Below, one piece after another: positions 12,271 through 24,849 of a DNA stretch of 64,000 nt (the stretch's first letter is position 1; the number at the start of each line of letters is the position of its first letter). The stretch is from Mesostigma viride (lineage: Eukaryota > Streptophyta > Mesostigmatophyceae > Mesostigmatales > Mesostigmataceae). Where the stretch lies: assembly GCA_009746045.1 (NCBI GenBank), contig RPFO01000176.1:128501-192500 (forward strand), given 5' to 3'. The notes under the pieces were generated by a model. It had not been told where the DNA came from, did not search any database, and saw only the letters and a list, made by a program, of their open reading frames with translations. The position numbers were made by a program, and so were the translations under genes.

Positions 12271-13172
12271 TTGCAGGCCACTCATTCTTGGACGAGGGCT
12301 TCAGTGCTATCCTGTTGCATTTTTTGTGTGCCCATTGGCACATATTATGGACAGCACTATCGCCAGATCAGCAATCCTTACTGTGATTGGCTGGCGTGGA
12401 ATGTGTTCCATAGTGCATGGGGAATTGCGTAAGTAGCGTAATCTTTCTGACTGCCAGTACATACAGTGAACCTTGGCCTGCACACCTGTCAGGATGACCT
12501 TACCTGTGTCGTCCCATACCCCATCCTTGGCGCTAGGGTATATTCCAGGTCAACCCTATTATTCAAGTAGTAACATGACATTGTCTCAAGCACTATCAGA
12601 AGAGTCATCTCCCTCCTTCTGCATTATCATCATCCCTGCAATCCAGGCCAACGGTAGATGGTTTTTGGTCGTGCCTACCAGTGGCACTTTGCCAAACGGG
12701 GACCTGGGCAAAGGGGAGTACAACCGGAGGGAAGAGGCCGGCAGGGGACAATGCCCTCACCCCGCGTCATTACCCTGAGTGTAAACGTAGAGCGACATCC
12801 ACGGTGCCTACGCCTGGTGGCCGCGAGGTGGCATGGCCCAGGTGCATAAGTATAAAGGTCAGGGCATCGGTGGGCTGCGCTCTAGTGGGCATGCTAGGGC
12901 TAGAGTTCCACCGGCATCCAGGTCCTTTGCCAAATCTGGGGCATCCATCATGGCTATCAGGCACCATGATGGCGCGCCACACCTCCGTTATCAAACATTC
13001 TTCCCCTTGGCGTGAGCAGAATGGACAGAAGTGGGAATAAACCCTTCAGGTTAATTGCATGAATTGGGTGGTAAATGTTGGGGGTATTGTAAATGGTTAG
13101 AATTGATATCAACCCATTCCTTGTCACCGCTCGCGTTGTCAATGTAAATGCCTTGCTGCTGCCTGTCCACAG

Positions 13173-13244
13173 CTACCTGCTTCTCAACCAGCTGAGCGGC
13201 ACCATCCCACCCGAGCTGGGGTCTTTGAACTCCATGAAAGAGTT
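13173..13244 (+). CDS. LRR exon 4 (72 bp)
   Basis: Acceptor CTGTCCACAG precedes 13173 and donor GTAAGCC follows 13244. It encodes YLLL, NQLSGTIPPELGSL, NSMKE plus a split Leu. The hydrophobic YLLL start is unusual, since other exons have Asp, Ser, Gly or Asn at the third residue. Confidence 0.84.
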
Positions 13245-14760
13245 GTAAGCCTCCTCGAGTGTTGCTCTTGCCAGCCGCTTGCATGCATGCCAAGCGGGCA
13301 CGAGCAGAGGTCTCACGACAAACCTCCTTTGGCATGCTGTACTCTGCGGATGCTCCTGTCGGCATGCAGCTGGAGGCCCGCATGAGCTGGCATTGAGTGG
13401 GTTGTATACCGTACACTTGCGTGTCCACCATGTACTACTGTAGCGTGAATATCAGCAGGCCTCAGCTGGCAGGCTGCCAGGAAAGGTGCCTGCCATTCAG
13501 TTCACTTTTTGGAGAAAACATTTGCTTGTTCATTGAACCCCTTGGCGACCACAGCAATGGCTTCTGCTGACCGATACACCGTAGTGGAATCATGCAGAGG
13601 GGTCACTACATACGTGTCTTCTAGGCACGTCCTTAGGGACCCGCTTGCATTCCGTTCCTCGCTCAGCTATTGGCATGCTAACAGCTGACTCATTTCATGA
13701 TATCCGCCTCAGTAAGGCCCTAAAATTTGCATCAAACTTACATCCCCTACTATTTTTGCAAAAAAGTAATCTGGTCCCTTCACTTATTGACAACCTAGCT
13801 GCATGGCCCGAGTGCTTTTCTGATATGAAATCTTGTTTTTTTTTTTTTCAGCACACTGGTATGAGAGCGACGATCAGAGGCGGCTGAGACGGCGGATGGC
13901 TGGAAGTCCCGCCGACTGCACAGATGGCAGGCTTTGATCACTCACCAATGAATTAAGTATGGGCACTTTGTGAGCTGGCCATTTGTGGCTGCACGCGGCT
14001 ATGTTGAGCTGTGCAGTAAGCCTGTGGCCAAGGACACCGGGCCTGTAACGAAATGTACCACATTGCTAAAAAGCTGGTGCCAGGGGCTGTCCTATTCAAT
14101 AACATTCACACATCCTAGCCTTCATTCGCACCTCCTGACCTGGCCTCCAGGCCGCTACCCGTTGCACAGCGACTCACCAAGTTCAGTGGGCCTGCCTGCA
14201 CGGGTTCTGGCTGCTACCCCCCTGTTTTGGGAACCCATGCAGCCACTATAGTAGGGGCTCCATTTGGAGCTGGCGGACTACAGGGGTAGGCAATGGTCCC
14301 CATTATTTCGAGGTTTCCCTCGGGCCTTCCCTGGGGCAACTCAACCCAGCTATGTAGGGCAGTCTCGTGCGGCTTTAAAGAAGGTCTTGCCCCTTGCGCT
14401 GGTTTCCCAACGCTTTATGCACACAAATTCACCCCCAAATCCACCGATTTTGCCCATGTGCAGGCAAAACACCGCATGCCTACCACCGTATAAAGACAAC
14501 ACCATTAGGCTCTTTTTTTAAGAACCGCAGAAGTCAGTCGCAAGGCAATAATTTCTGGGTCTGGCCCCACGGCCTACTCCTGGCTCACCAGCACCTCGGA
14601 CCTGATGACAGCGACTGCTCGTTGATGCATCCCCCCTCTGCAACACCAGTGTTTCTGCTAAGGGTTTTTGGGCTGCGGTCGCGTGTGACCACGGCTCCCA
14701 AAATCCTGCGGTCAATGTGACCTCAGCCACCAAAATCCCGCGGTCGCACCTTTCAACATA
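13245..14760. repeat. X-block, part after the LRR exon, copy 2b
   Basis: Intron sequence matching 5410-6500 and 21401-24050 in pieces. It lacks the Z1 element, so it shows the empty integration site near 13512. No gene is seen. Confidence 0.7.
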
Positions 14761-15099
14761 GCTTTGTTGCAAGCAAGATGTGTTATACACTCCATTGAGT
14801 GCTTAGCCTAGGTCGGCTTTGTATTGGGGAATGGGGGGGGGGTTGCTATACCATTATATAGGCATTGTTAGGTGGGACGTGGATTAATAATGGCAGGCAC
14901 TGTTAAGGCAATTATGCCTCACCGGCTTACGGCCTTACAGCCCTTACTACTATAGTTACAGCCTTCACTCCCTTCAGTCCAAAACAGCTCTAGTGTCACA
15001 TCGCAGGCTTGCCACCTTGCGATGGGGCGTGGGACGTGGCCTGGACTCTAAAGGTCACGTACCAGGTTCCTGTCAGCGACGGCCTTTTGTTTCATAATT

Positions 15100-16293
15100 T
15101 TTTTTTGTGGCGGCAGGTCCGTTGTTCAGTTGCCCCTGCCGAGGAGGGGTAGTTGGGGACAATATGAGCCGTGCGAGGGTTGCGCTCCGAAGCAAAAAAT
15201 TATTCCCTATTGCGAGACTCGAGTCGGGGAGGGCGTCTTAGGGAGGCGAGGCAACGCCAGACCTTTGTCGTTCTTTTTCGTCTCAGCACCTGCTGCGTGG
15301 CTCAGTCTATTATGGTATCGTAAAACCTTTTTCCCTTTTGGACATTTGCGGAATTGCGAAATGCTGGCTTTTTTGGGGAGCTTGCTTTTGGGGTGGTCAC
15401 CGACTTGTGTCGCATTCAACCAGCAGGCCCCTGCGGGGGTTAATATAGCCTAGCGCGGGCTGAGTCGCCATTTAAGATGTTGCGACACGCTCTTTCGCGC
15501 ACGGTGGTCATGAGATTAATCGGCGCAATGGTTGGCGCCAGGGGGGGGTACTTGGGTGGAGGCTTCTTGCTTCCGTGTGCGGATTGAGAAACCTTAAGGC
15601 CACTGTTAACTGCTGCATTTGTGGCAGGGCTCCACTTATTGTATTCAATCAAATGCTGGTCTTCTTGGGAGCTTAGTGATCTTAATCGGTTTTATCTGAA
15701 TATAGCTTAATTAACGCATGCGGGAAAGATAGGGCTGCTATGCTTTGGCCTGCATGTGGAAGGCTGTCTGCGACATGGGCTGACTAATTCGATCTGTACA
15801 AAGGGTTTCATGTTCGCCTGAATTCTCCTTGGATGACCCGGTTGTTTGTAAGGGTCGGTGGCTATTAATTAGAGGTCCGAGAAAATTAATTGTAGGTTTT
15901 ATACGACTTGCTTGCAAAGATTCGTACTTGGGTGCACCAGCTGAGATTATATGGGGACCTGTAGGGTCGGCTGGTTGCTTAACGAATCTTTGACTGATTT
16001 GGGTTCTTTAGTGAGTTGTGATTAATTATTGTATGGTGGATTCGGTCCGGCCCAAGGGGTTGATGGGCGAGTTTTATGTTTGTCAGTCTTGGGAACCTTG
16101 TACAACTACCTGTACGCGTAACGCACTAGCCCGGGGGTGCGTGGGCACGTTGTTTGTAGTGGCGTTTTCAGCACTGTACAGGCCGGCGTGTGACGCATGC
16201 CGTTGTTACTTAATTTAGGATGATGTCGGCTTGTGTGTCGGCGGACGATGCCTTAAGCAAGCTAGGCAGGCAATGATCCGCAATTGTTTCTTT
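15100..16293 (+). mobile_element. Z2: truncated split-repeat element (internal, B1, A2)
   Basis: About 15110-15260 resembles the Z1 interior near 4230-4350 (CTGCCGAGG.GGGGTAGTTGGGG). 15560-15686 is a B segment (GGAGGCTTCTTGCTTCCGTG through GGAGCTTAGTGATCTT). 15687-16293 is an A segment. As in Z1, B abuts A directly across an AA. A1 and B2 are missing; the right end is cut at the start of the Y block. 14760-15100 holds nothing I recognise. Confidence 0.6.
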
Positions 16294-18453
16294 CAATGTT
16301 GGGATGTGCAGGCTTCTGCAAGCATTGTCATCAGAAGGCTTTTGGCGAGGTACCCCTATTAGAGCTGGGGAAGACAGGCGACGCCAGGCCACGAAAAAAA
16401 TTTAACCGAACTGCGGACCTTTGAGGAAAAGCGAGCACCTAACTTCATGCTTGCTAACTGAATGCCGCCGATGTAAAGCACCGAAAATCTCTGCCAGCAT
16501 GGTAATGCAGAGAAAGAAAAGGAGGTTGTTCGAAGCGATGTTAAAGCTGTCGATTCCTCCCCAGCTGTCAGTCCGAGAAGTATTTTATGATTCCACGGAT
16601 AAGGAGGAACGGGGGGAAGGGGGAGGGGGGTGGGGGAAGTCCGGCGCTGCCGCTTACGAAAACACCATGGAGCCGCTGTTTTCGGAAGGAGGATTGCTCA
16701 GTTGTCTTTGGAAAAAGGGACGCACACACAGTGCAGGGGGTGAAATTATAAGGAAAAGCCAGGGCTGATGGCCAGGGGTAAGTGGCTTCGAAAGGCTTTT
16801 ACAAGTAAATTCAGTGGTTTCAAGCAGTTGTATCTTATCGGAGATTGCGAAGCTGTGTCATGAGTTTGAAGAATCGGTCGCTTTGCTTTGCTTTATACCC
16901 CAACTAAATTTGCCTCGACTAAATTTGCCTCAACCATACTTGCCTCAACTAGTTTGCCTAAGTTACTAAGTTATGTAATGGATGTACAGCTTGGCACTGC
17001 CCACATTCTACAGTCAGATAGCCCGTTATTTTCCTCATTTGGTCTTGGTGCCTGGTAGCTTGGCTGCAACTAAATGCATTCTGCATAAATGTGTTTTTTC
17101 GGTACGTTTAGGCTAAGGCTTAAATGCCTAGGGCCATTAGCTACCCTTGTTGCCTGGGTTTTGTCACAAGAGGCGCTGACCCAGTTTTGTAAGAATGCTA
17201 AAGGAAGCATCAAAACCATGATAGAAATCCTATTGCCATTTTGTTTTGCCCAGAAACGATTCGCCTGCGTGTAGGGGGGGGGGGGCAAGATGTATATCGC
17301 GCAATGTAGTTTGTCGTGTAGGCAGTTTCTTTCACCCGCCCGCCCACCTCTTTCATGTGATCTTGTTGATTTGGGGCATGCACTACGGGCCAAAATGTTG
17401 TCTTATTGACGGTTTCCACTTGCCACTCATTAGTGATGGCCAGGTACACCGATTGCTTCAATCTAGACTCTTATTCATGATGGCCCAGTCCGCTACTTGT
17501 TCCAATATAGACTGGTGAATCTTGCCTGGGAATGAACAGGTGTAACAGTTGATCTGCATTCTCCTGGCCTTTTCGCATGTGGGATGTAACGTTGACCCTT
17601 GAGCTTGATTGTGATCAATAGGTATTAACCGCTGGAGGTATTTTCAATTGTTGGAGTTGATGTTAGCCAATTCCTTATTGCCACGCGCGCTGTAACATTG
17701 AATGTCTTGCTGTCTGTCCACAGTGCCCTGAGCGCTAACCGGCTGAGCGGCACCATCCCACCTGAGCTGGGGTCTTTGGTCTCCGTCCTAGACTTGTAAG
17801 CCTCCTTGAGCATTCCTCTTGTCAGCCCCTTGCATCCACTCCAAGCATGCGCGGGCCCAGATATCGTGAGAAGCCTCGAGACACACTCTCGTGCTGCATG
17901 GGTGACCCACAGCGTGAAGGGCATGCCGCACTGTGTGGCCCTCTGGCATGTCACTTCAGTAACTTGTTTAGCGACCCAACGCATGTCTCGTTACACCAGT
18001 CAGCCATTGTTGAGCTGTGCTGACATTTTCTACCGCAATGTGACCTGAGCTTGAATTGCTTTGCGGTATACCATGGGAAATGCTGTGGGTTGTTATCTAT
18101 GGGCCATTGGAGTACCGAACCCTACAATGAGAAACAATGTTATGGCAATATTTTTGTGCGTGGCTTTATAGTGGAGCCTTGGCCACACAATTTCTGAGCT
18201 ATCTGCTCATTTTGTAGCTATGTTGCGGCGGGCTCAAACGGGGCTGATATACCGCTTGTAGCGTAGTTTTACCGTACGTCACCTACACCATGCGAGATGC
18301 TTGTGTGACATAGGACTAGAGTAGGAGGGGACCGGCGTTGCGACGGTACTAGTGCCTACTGTCAACTGTGCCCCTTTTTGAGGGAAGTGTGGCGCCTTGA
18401 GAGCATGTGCTCTGACATGCATGTGCACACGTACTTTGAGTGGTGTGGTGACG
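16294..18453. repeat. Y-block copy 2 (partner 7835-10021)
   Basis: Near-identical to 7835-10021 with a few small indels (for example in the purine-rich stretch at 16609-16640 and a shorter segment at 16760-16790). It carries the LRR exon at 17724 and ends where the next CCCA array begins. Confidence 0.92.
17724..17795 (+). CDS. LRR exon 5 (72 bp), duplicate of exon at 9291
   Basis: Acceptor CTGTCCACAG and donor GTAAGCC as usual. It encodes the same ALSA ... VLDL repeat as 9291-9362 without a difference. The copy rode on the Y-block duplication. Confidence 0.85.
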
Positions 18454-18802
18454 ACCCACCCACCCACCCACCCGCCCGCCCACCCACCCACCCACCCACC
18501 CACCCGCCCGCCGCCCGCCCGCCCGCCCGCCCGCCCGCCCACCCACCCACCCACCCACCCACCCACCCACCCACCCACCCACCCACCCACCCACCCACCC
18601 ACCCACCCACCCACCCACCCACCCACCCACCCACCCACCCACCCACCCACCCACCCACCCACCCACCCACCCACCCACCCACCCACCCACCCACCCACAC
18701 CCACCCACCCACCCACCCACCCACCCACCCACCCACCCACCCACCCACCCACCCACCCACCCACCCACCCACCCACCCACCCACCCACCCATCCATCCAC
18801 CT
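18454..18802. repeat. (CCCA)n microsatellite, 349 bp
   Basis: CCCA units with CCCG variants near 18473-18540 and a few CCAT/CCTA variants at the right end. The left edge abuts a reverse W-family A segment (as at 10022) and the right edge abuts a reverse W-family B segment. Confidence 0.97.
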
Positions 18803-19800
18803 ACCCTCGCTGCGGTTGGCAGACAAGATTGGACCAAGGGTGCATGCGCTGGGCCCCAGCATGGGGAACTGGCCCAACTCGACCATGACTTGTATATGAC
18901 ACTGTAGGATGATTTTGGGTGTGGCTCGTCTCCACTTTAAGTGAATCGTGCACACAATAATTGTAACAAACTTGTTTCTCTGGTAGGAAGGCACTACAAT
19001 GGACTTTAGCTTCAGCACTTATTCAAACCTAATGCACAAATCATCATCAAGTTGCCTTGTCACCATGCCGGGGCCCATGTATAATCTTGAGCTTCTCCCG
19101 CACCAGCGAGGGTGGGTGGGTGGGTGGGAGCTGCAAAGAAAAGAGACCTCCCTAGTCACCGGCACCACTCTAAGTACACTTGTCACAGCGCCGACAGACG
19201 CGCCGCGCCTGAACATTGTTGCATTACGGGTTGCTAGGAATTGTCGGCACTACAGCACCACCGTGAGTTGCAAACTAAAAGAAAAAAAAAAAAAAAAAAC
19301 CCACTCAGGAGCCAGTAGTCGGCACAGCATTCCGGCACCACATGAGGTCGGTGCAGTACCCAGGTGATGGGTGCTAGAGCTAGCTACGCAGCCTACGCTA
19401 CCTACGGCAGGTTGGTCCCCTTTGAGCCCATATCGCATGAAAACCAACCATAAAATGAGCAAAAGGTCGTCAATTATCATTCCCCCCCGCCCCCCCGCAG
19501 GGTACGTTTGATTGGGGAGGCATTTGTAAAAAAAATGTAGTCTTTGTATGGCGCTACAAAAAGCTCTCTTACAGTTGGGCTGCAGCAGTGCAGCTTCATG
19601 GGCAGCGTTCGAAACGAATTCCCCTTCAGTCGCGTAATTATGCCAGAGATTCCGCGTTCGATTCGAGTCTAGTAGCACCCCATGCAACCATATAGTAGTG
19701 CACAACGGTGTCGGTGGTAGCCACCTGTGTGCTAGCATGGCCAAATCTGTACAGGGAGCTTCTTGCATACTTACAGCTGTCATAGCTTACCTTATTCCAA
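18803..19800. repeat. W-family repeat copy 3 (head-to-head B, GGGT run, A, tRNA-like tail)
   Basis: It starts ACCCTCGCTGCGGTTGG. A forward B segment ends CAGCGAGGG at about 19112, followed by four GGGT units and the A segment GAGCTGCAAAGAAAAGAGACC. The tail (about 19390-19800) includes CCGCGTTCGATTCG. An 18-A run lies at 19282-19299. Confidence 0.7.
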
Positions 19801-20099
19801 GTCCCAGCCGTTTTGTATCGTGGTTTAATTCCTAGTCAACAGTGTCCGTGTCACATCAGCAACGGCCGCTGGCGACGTTGCTGCAATTAAGCCGTAACGA
19901 TATGGTGTTGACAATGAGCTACCTGTTGCTCTTGTCAGAGTCTGATTTGACTCGGTATTTTGTGAGATGTTTCCTGTCCATTGCATTGGCGATGGTTTCT
20001 GAGAGAAAGGCCACTATTTCTTTCTTGCTGTGACGTACATGGCTGTTAGACTACGTTGCTGGCACTTACCACGACGGATTAACTTTATTTCCTGAGATT

Positions 20100-21328
20100 C
20101 GAGAAGGTTTTGCGCGTACTGTAGCGCATTCTTATTTGCAGGCCACTCATTCTCGGATGTCTCAGAGGGCTTCAATGCAATCCTGTTGCATTTTTTGTGT
20201 GCGTAGTGCCACAAATTATGGACAGCACTATCGCCAGATCAGCGATCCTTACTGTGATTGGCTGGCGTGGAATGTGTTCCATAGTTTATGGGGATTTTCA
20301 TAAGAAGCGTAATCTTTCTGACTGCCAGTACATACAGTGAACCTTGGCCTGCACACCTGTCAGGTCGACCTCACCTTTATCGTCCCATACCCCATCCTTG
20401 GTGCTAGGGTATATTCCAGGTCAACCCTGTTATTCAAGTAGTAACATGACATTGTCTCAAGCACTATCAGAAGAGTCATCTCCCTCCTTCTACATTATCA
20501 TCATCCCTGCAATCCAGGCCAACGGTAGATGGTTTTTGGTTGTGCCTACCAGTGGCACTTTGCCAAACGGGGACCTGGGCCAAGGGGAGTACAACCAGAG
20601 GGAAGAGGCCGGCAGGGGACAATGTCCTCACCCCGCGTCATTACCCTGAGTGTAAAGCTTAGGGTGGCATCCACGATGCCTACACCTGGTGGCCGCGAGG
20701 TAGCATGGCCCAGGTGCATAAGTATAAAGGTCAGGGCATCGGTGGGCTGCGCTCTAGTGGGCATGCTAGGGCTAGAGTTCCACCGGCATCCAGGTCCTTT
20801 GCCAAATCTGGGGCATCCATCATAGCTATCAGGCACCATGATGGCGCGCCACACCTCCGTTATCAAACATTCTTCCCCTTGGCGTGAGCAGAATGGACAG
20901 AAGTGGTGCTATTCAGGTCTCAACAGCAACGTGGCACTCCGCTATTAGATCCGAAGTGTGCCCGAGGGTTCAGTGGCACTGCCGCTTAAGATGTGGCATA
21001 ACATGGGGCATGTGGGCTGCGTCGATGGTCTCGCATCGGTGTGGCCACTGAGGCCTTTTGGGCGATGCGAGCGTCAGGCGTCCCAGCACAACGGGTGATA
21101 TAATTAAGACTTTGTTTTATTGGCAGTGAAAGCGTGCAAAACGTTTCCTGCATATTCTAGACCTTTCCCCTGTAGAAACGTTTCCCTGAGAGATTAACCC
21201 TTCTGTTCAGTTGCAATAAAGGGGTGGTAAATGTTGGAGGTCTTGTAAATTGTTAGAATTGATATCAACCCATTCCTTGTCACCGCTCGCGTTGTCAATA
21301 TAAATGCCTTGCTGCTGCCTGTCCACAG
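20100..21328. repeat. X-block intron sequence, copy 3
   Basis: It matches 1880-3081 and 12260-13172. It is the intron before the exon at 21329 and has no independent gene. Confidence 0.75.
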
Positions 21329-21400
21329 CTACCTGGACCATAACCAGCTGAGCGGCATCATCCCAGCCGAGCTGGGATCTTTGGTTTCCGTCCGTTACCT
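21329..21400 (+). CDS. LRR exon 6 (72 bp)
   Basis: Acceptor CTGTCCACAG precedes 21329 and donor GTAAGCC follows 21400. It encodes YLDH, NQLSGIIPAELGSL, VSVRY plus a split Leu. It is the closest relative of the exon at 3082 (shared IPAELGS and VRYL). Confidence 0.85.
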
Positions 21401-22204
21401 GTAAGCCTCGATCCTTGAGTGTTGCTCTTGTCAGCGCCTTGCATGTATGCCAAGCACACGCAAGCAGAGATCTCACAGCAAACCTCCTTTGGCATGCTGT
21501 ACTCTGCGGATGCTCCTGTCGGCATGCAGCTGGAGGCCCGCATGAGCTGGCATTGAGTGGGTTGTATACCGTACATTTGCGTGTCCACCATGTACTACTG
21601 TAGTGTGAATATCAGCAGGCTGCCAAGAAAGGTGCCTGCCATTCAGTTCACTTTTTGGAGAAAACATTTGCTTGTTCATTGAACCCCTTGGCGACCACAG
21701 CAATGGCTTCTGCTGACCGATACACCGTAGTGGAATCATGCAGAGGGGTCACTACATATGTGTCTTCTAGGCACGTCCTTAGGGACCCGCTTGCATTCCG
21801 TTCCTCGCTCAGCTATTGGCATGCTAACAGCTGACTCATTTTGTGATATCCGCCTCAGTAAGGCCCTAAAATTTGCATCGTACTTACATCCCCTACTATT
21901 TTTGCAAAAAAGTAATCTGGTCCCTTCACTTATTGACAACCTAGCTGCACGGCCCGAGTGCTTTTCTGACTTGAAACTTTGTTTTTTTTTTCCTCAGCAC
22001 ACTGGTATGAGAGAGACGACAACAGGCCGCTGAGATGGCTGACGGCTGGAAGTCCCGCCGACTGCACAGAAGGCAGGCTTTGATCACTTTCAGATCATGT
22101 ATCAGAGATTTGTGGGCTGGCCATTTGTGGCCTCACACTACTACTTTCAGGTGTAAAGTAAGCCTGTGGCCAAGGACAGCGGGCCTGTAACAGAATGTAC
22201 TTAA

Positions 22205-23576
22205 CCCAGTCCGCTGACCCATTTTTGGCGCTTTCATACCCCTGAAAATGAAAAAAGTCATAACTCACAGGCCACAACTTTAAATTGTCGTCAGAAACAA
22301 CTTTAAATACCCCCACTCAAGATGCTAGGAGTATCTACACTTCAAGGGCTTTCAGAGTATGCAATCATACCACGGGATTATCAAAGAATTTGGATGATAC
22401 AGTAGCTCCAGTCAAACTTGGTAAAAAGACAATCTTTTTTCCCCAAGGAAAAGCGTACCCCCCCCTAACTTCCCAGGGAGGGTATGGAACCTCAACACCA
22501 ACAGTGGACAACTTAGTTGGATAGTCCAATGGTGCTTTCCTTGGGTCAGACCACCCGGATAACCCATTACCCCTATATAACGTGCTCATACATGTGTGTG
22601 GGTTACGTTTGTGTAAACAGTTATCTATGACATGCAACATGTTAATGCATTATAACAAGCTATCAAAGGCTGCCAAAAGTGCTGGAATACAAACACGTTG
22701 CCTACCTGCACTGACGGAGTGGTATACTCCAAAGAAATGCCATATACTGGGCACTTTCAGGGCTAATACCACTCTTTACAACAGGCATGGAAGCTTGCTA
22801 AAATATGCATGCATAAAATCGTCATTGATAATGCATGGGATACGTATTCCGCTGCAAACAGCACACAAATACGCTGTCGTACCTGGCTCATTCATGCCCT
22901 ACCCGGATTCCGCTGGCCGGGACCCTCATATCTCACACATACTGATGCTCTACAGGCAACGGCCGCCATAGCCGCATACTTCATGATCCGCATGACTATC
23001 AGGTTAATGTTCCGTGCAAAGATGGCCACTAAACTAGTCCGCATTCTCAGCAAACGCTGCAGCTGACGTCCCTTACGCAAGCTGGATGCCCGGGCTGGCG
23101 CAGATTGCCCGGCCATAGGGAGAAAATCGACCTATGATAAGCTATAACTCATCCGGAACTGACGACCAAGAAAGTTTTATTTTCCTACCTGTATTTTCCC
23201 AACCCAATAAATATGGCGGTGCCTGACCTACGAAAATCATGCATTGTCATTCTGAGCAACATTCTGAACCGTTTCAAGCCGCGAGACGCAAAAATTTCGT
23301 GACAGCGGCACGTTGGCAGCCATATCTCATTACGCGCGCGCGAGAGCGATAATTTCCCGCCAAAGTCACGTGATACATTCTGAATGCACGTTGTAATTAC
23401 CAGGCTATGGCGAATATTACCCCCAAACCTATGCATCACCTTCGTCCCTAAGTGTTCCCGGACCCACCGGACCACTGACATCCGTCACAAGTGGCGCGGC
23501 GCTCGCGGCGCCGCCGGCGCGAAATTCGACCGTTAGTCAAACTACCCGACAGGTCGGGTGGTTAACGGACTATGGG
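22205..23576. mobile_element. piggyBac-like non-autonomous element (TTAA target, CCC...GGG ends)
   Basis: Seen: X-block sequence is interrupted at CTTAA. TTAA occurs at 22201-22204 and again at 23577-23580, and the copy at about 5950-5980 has a single TTAA there. The ends are CCCAGTCCGCTGACCCA and, reverse-complemented, CCCATAGTCCGTTAACC, an imperfect terminal inverted repeat. Known: piggyBac-superfamily elements target TTAA and typically begin CCC. The 1372-bp interior has no transposase I recognise; the longest frame (about 22582-22971) shows no clear DDD motif. Confidence 0.75.
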
Positions 23577-24624
23577 TTAACTATTTTGAGCTGTGAAGTA
23601 AGCCTATAGCCAGTGACACTGGGCCTGTAACGGAATGAACCTCATTGCTAAAAAGCTGGTGCCATGTCCTATTCAATAAGGTTCACACCTCCTTACCTTC
23701 ATTCGCACCTCCTGACCTGGCCTCCAGGCCGCTACCCGTTGCGCAGCCACTCATCAAGTCCACTGGGCCTGCCAGCACGGGCTCTGGCGGCCACCCCCGG
23801 GTTCTGTGAACCCATGCAGCCACTTGTAGGGTCTCCATTTGGAGCTGGCGGACTACAGGGGTAGGCAATGGTCCCCATTATTTTGAGGTTTCCCTCGGGG
23901 TTCCCCCTGGGGCAACTCAACCCAGCGAGGCTGGTCTCGTGTGGCCTTAACCCATGGCCTACTCCTGGCTCACCAGCACCTCGGACCTCATGACAGCGAC
24001 TGCCCGTTGATGCATCCCCCCTCTGCAACACGCTGGTAGCCTGCCAGCCGTTGGCCCTTTTGCGTACTCGGTTTGTACAGGAAAACCTGGGCTTTACTGC
24101 CGGGGTCGGCCTCCCAGGTTTTATGCTCAACCACAGCATCCCCGCACCTCTTCTCATCCCCAAAGGGCATCATGAGGCTACCTCCAGCTTGCACTTGAGA
24201 GTCTGCATGGGCACCCACGGTGTGCCATCCCTCCTCCATTCCGCCAGCATGCCCCGACCCACAGCAATCACTGCCCATTGGTGCGCCCAACTCTGCCTAT
24301 GATTCTATACCACATCAGCCTTGTCCTAAGAGCCACACTGGCACTTGTTTCAGGGCACTCAAATACTGGAGACGGCTTTTCTCATCGTGGGAGTTCTAAA
24401 ATGATTCGTCATTATTTCTTTGAAAGCAGCTTGCCAGCCGCTAATCCCATGACATGGCTTATAACCAGATTTACTCCGGGCTCCCCATTATCCGTGGAGG
24501 CCTGTAGCACCGAGTTGTTTCAGGCGTAGCCGCCATAGCGGCCGGCCCACCTTTCCTCAACGTTGGAAAGTTAGGAAGGTGCAAAGAGGGCTGCCAACTT
24601 GCTGACATGAAAGCAAGTACACAG
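23577..24624. repeat. X-block continuation, copy 3
   Basis: It resumes after the TTAA insertion and matches 5975-7160 closely (for example around GGCAATGGTCCCCATTATTT). Non-coding. Confidence 0.72.
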
Positions 24625-24799
24625 GGCAATGAATTGGTGTAATCACGTGCTGGTATCCTTTTGTGGCTCGGCTGAAAAGTTCCGGACCAATATTTACCCA
24701 GCGATGACAACTCGCTGGTGACCTAAGTGCATGTGTCTGGAACCTCTGAGCTGAGCGGCAAAAGGATTCTGATACCTGGCCAATATTTACGGTAACTAA
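24625..24799. mobile_element. M1 fold-back element, copy 2
   Basis: It is homologous to 7163-7346, with both arms (GGTATCCTTTTGTGGCTCGG and its imperfect complement) and the same GGTAACTAAAACCTAG right end. The left end is degraded. Confidence 0.55.
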
Positions 24800-24849
24800 A
24801 ACCTAGTCTCATGGGGCGAGGACGAATGTCTAGGCTCGGAACACCCACA

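Noticed and set aside
12238-12432. Exon-like stretch reading YYGQHYRQISNPYCDWLAWN before a GTAAG
   Set aside because: It is part of the X block, copies at 20.2 and 51.7 kb have stops or lose the donor, and it matches no domain I know. The phase with neighbouring LRR exons is unproven.
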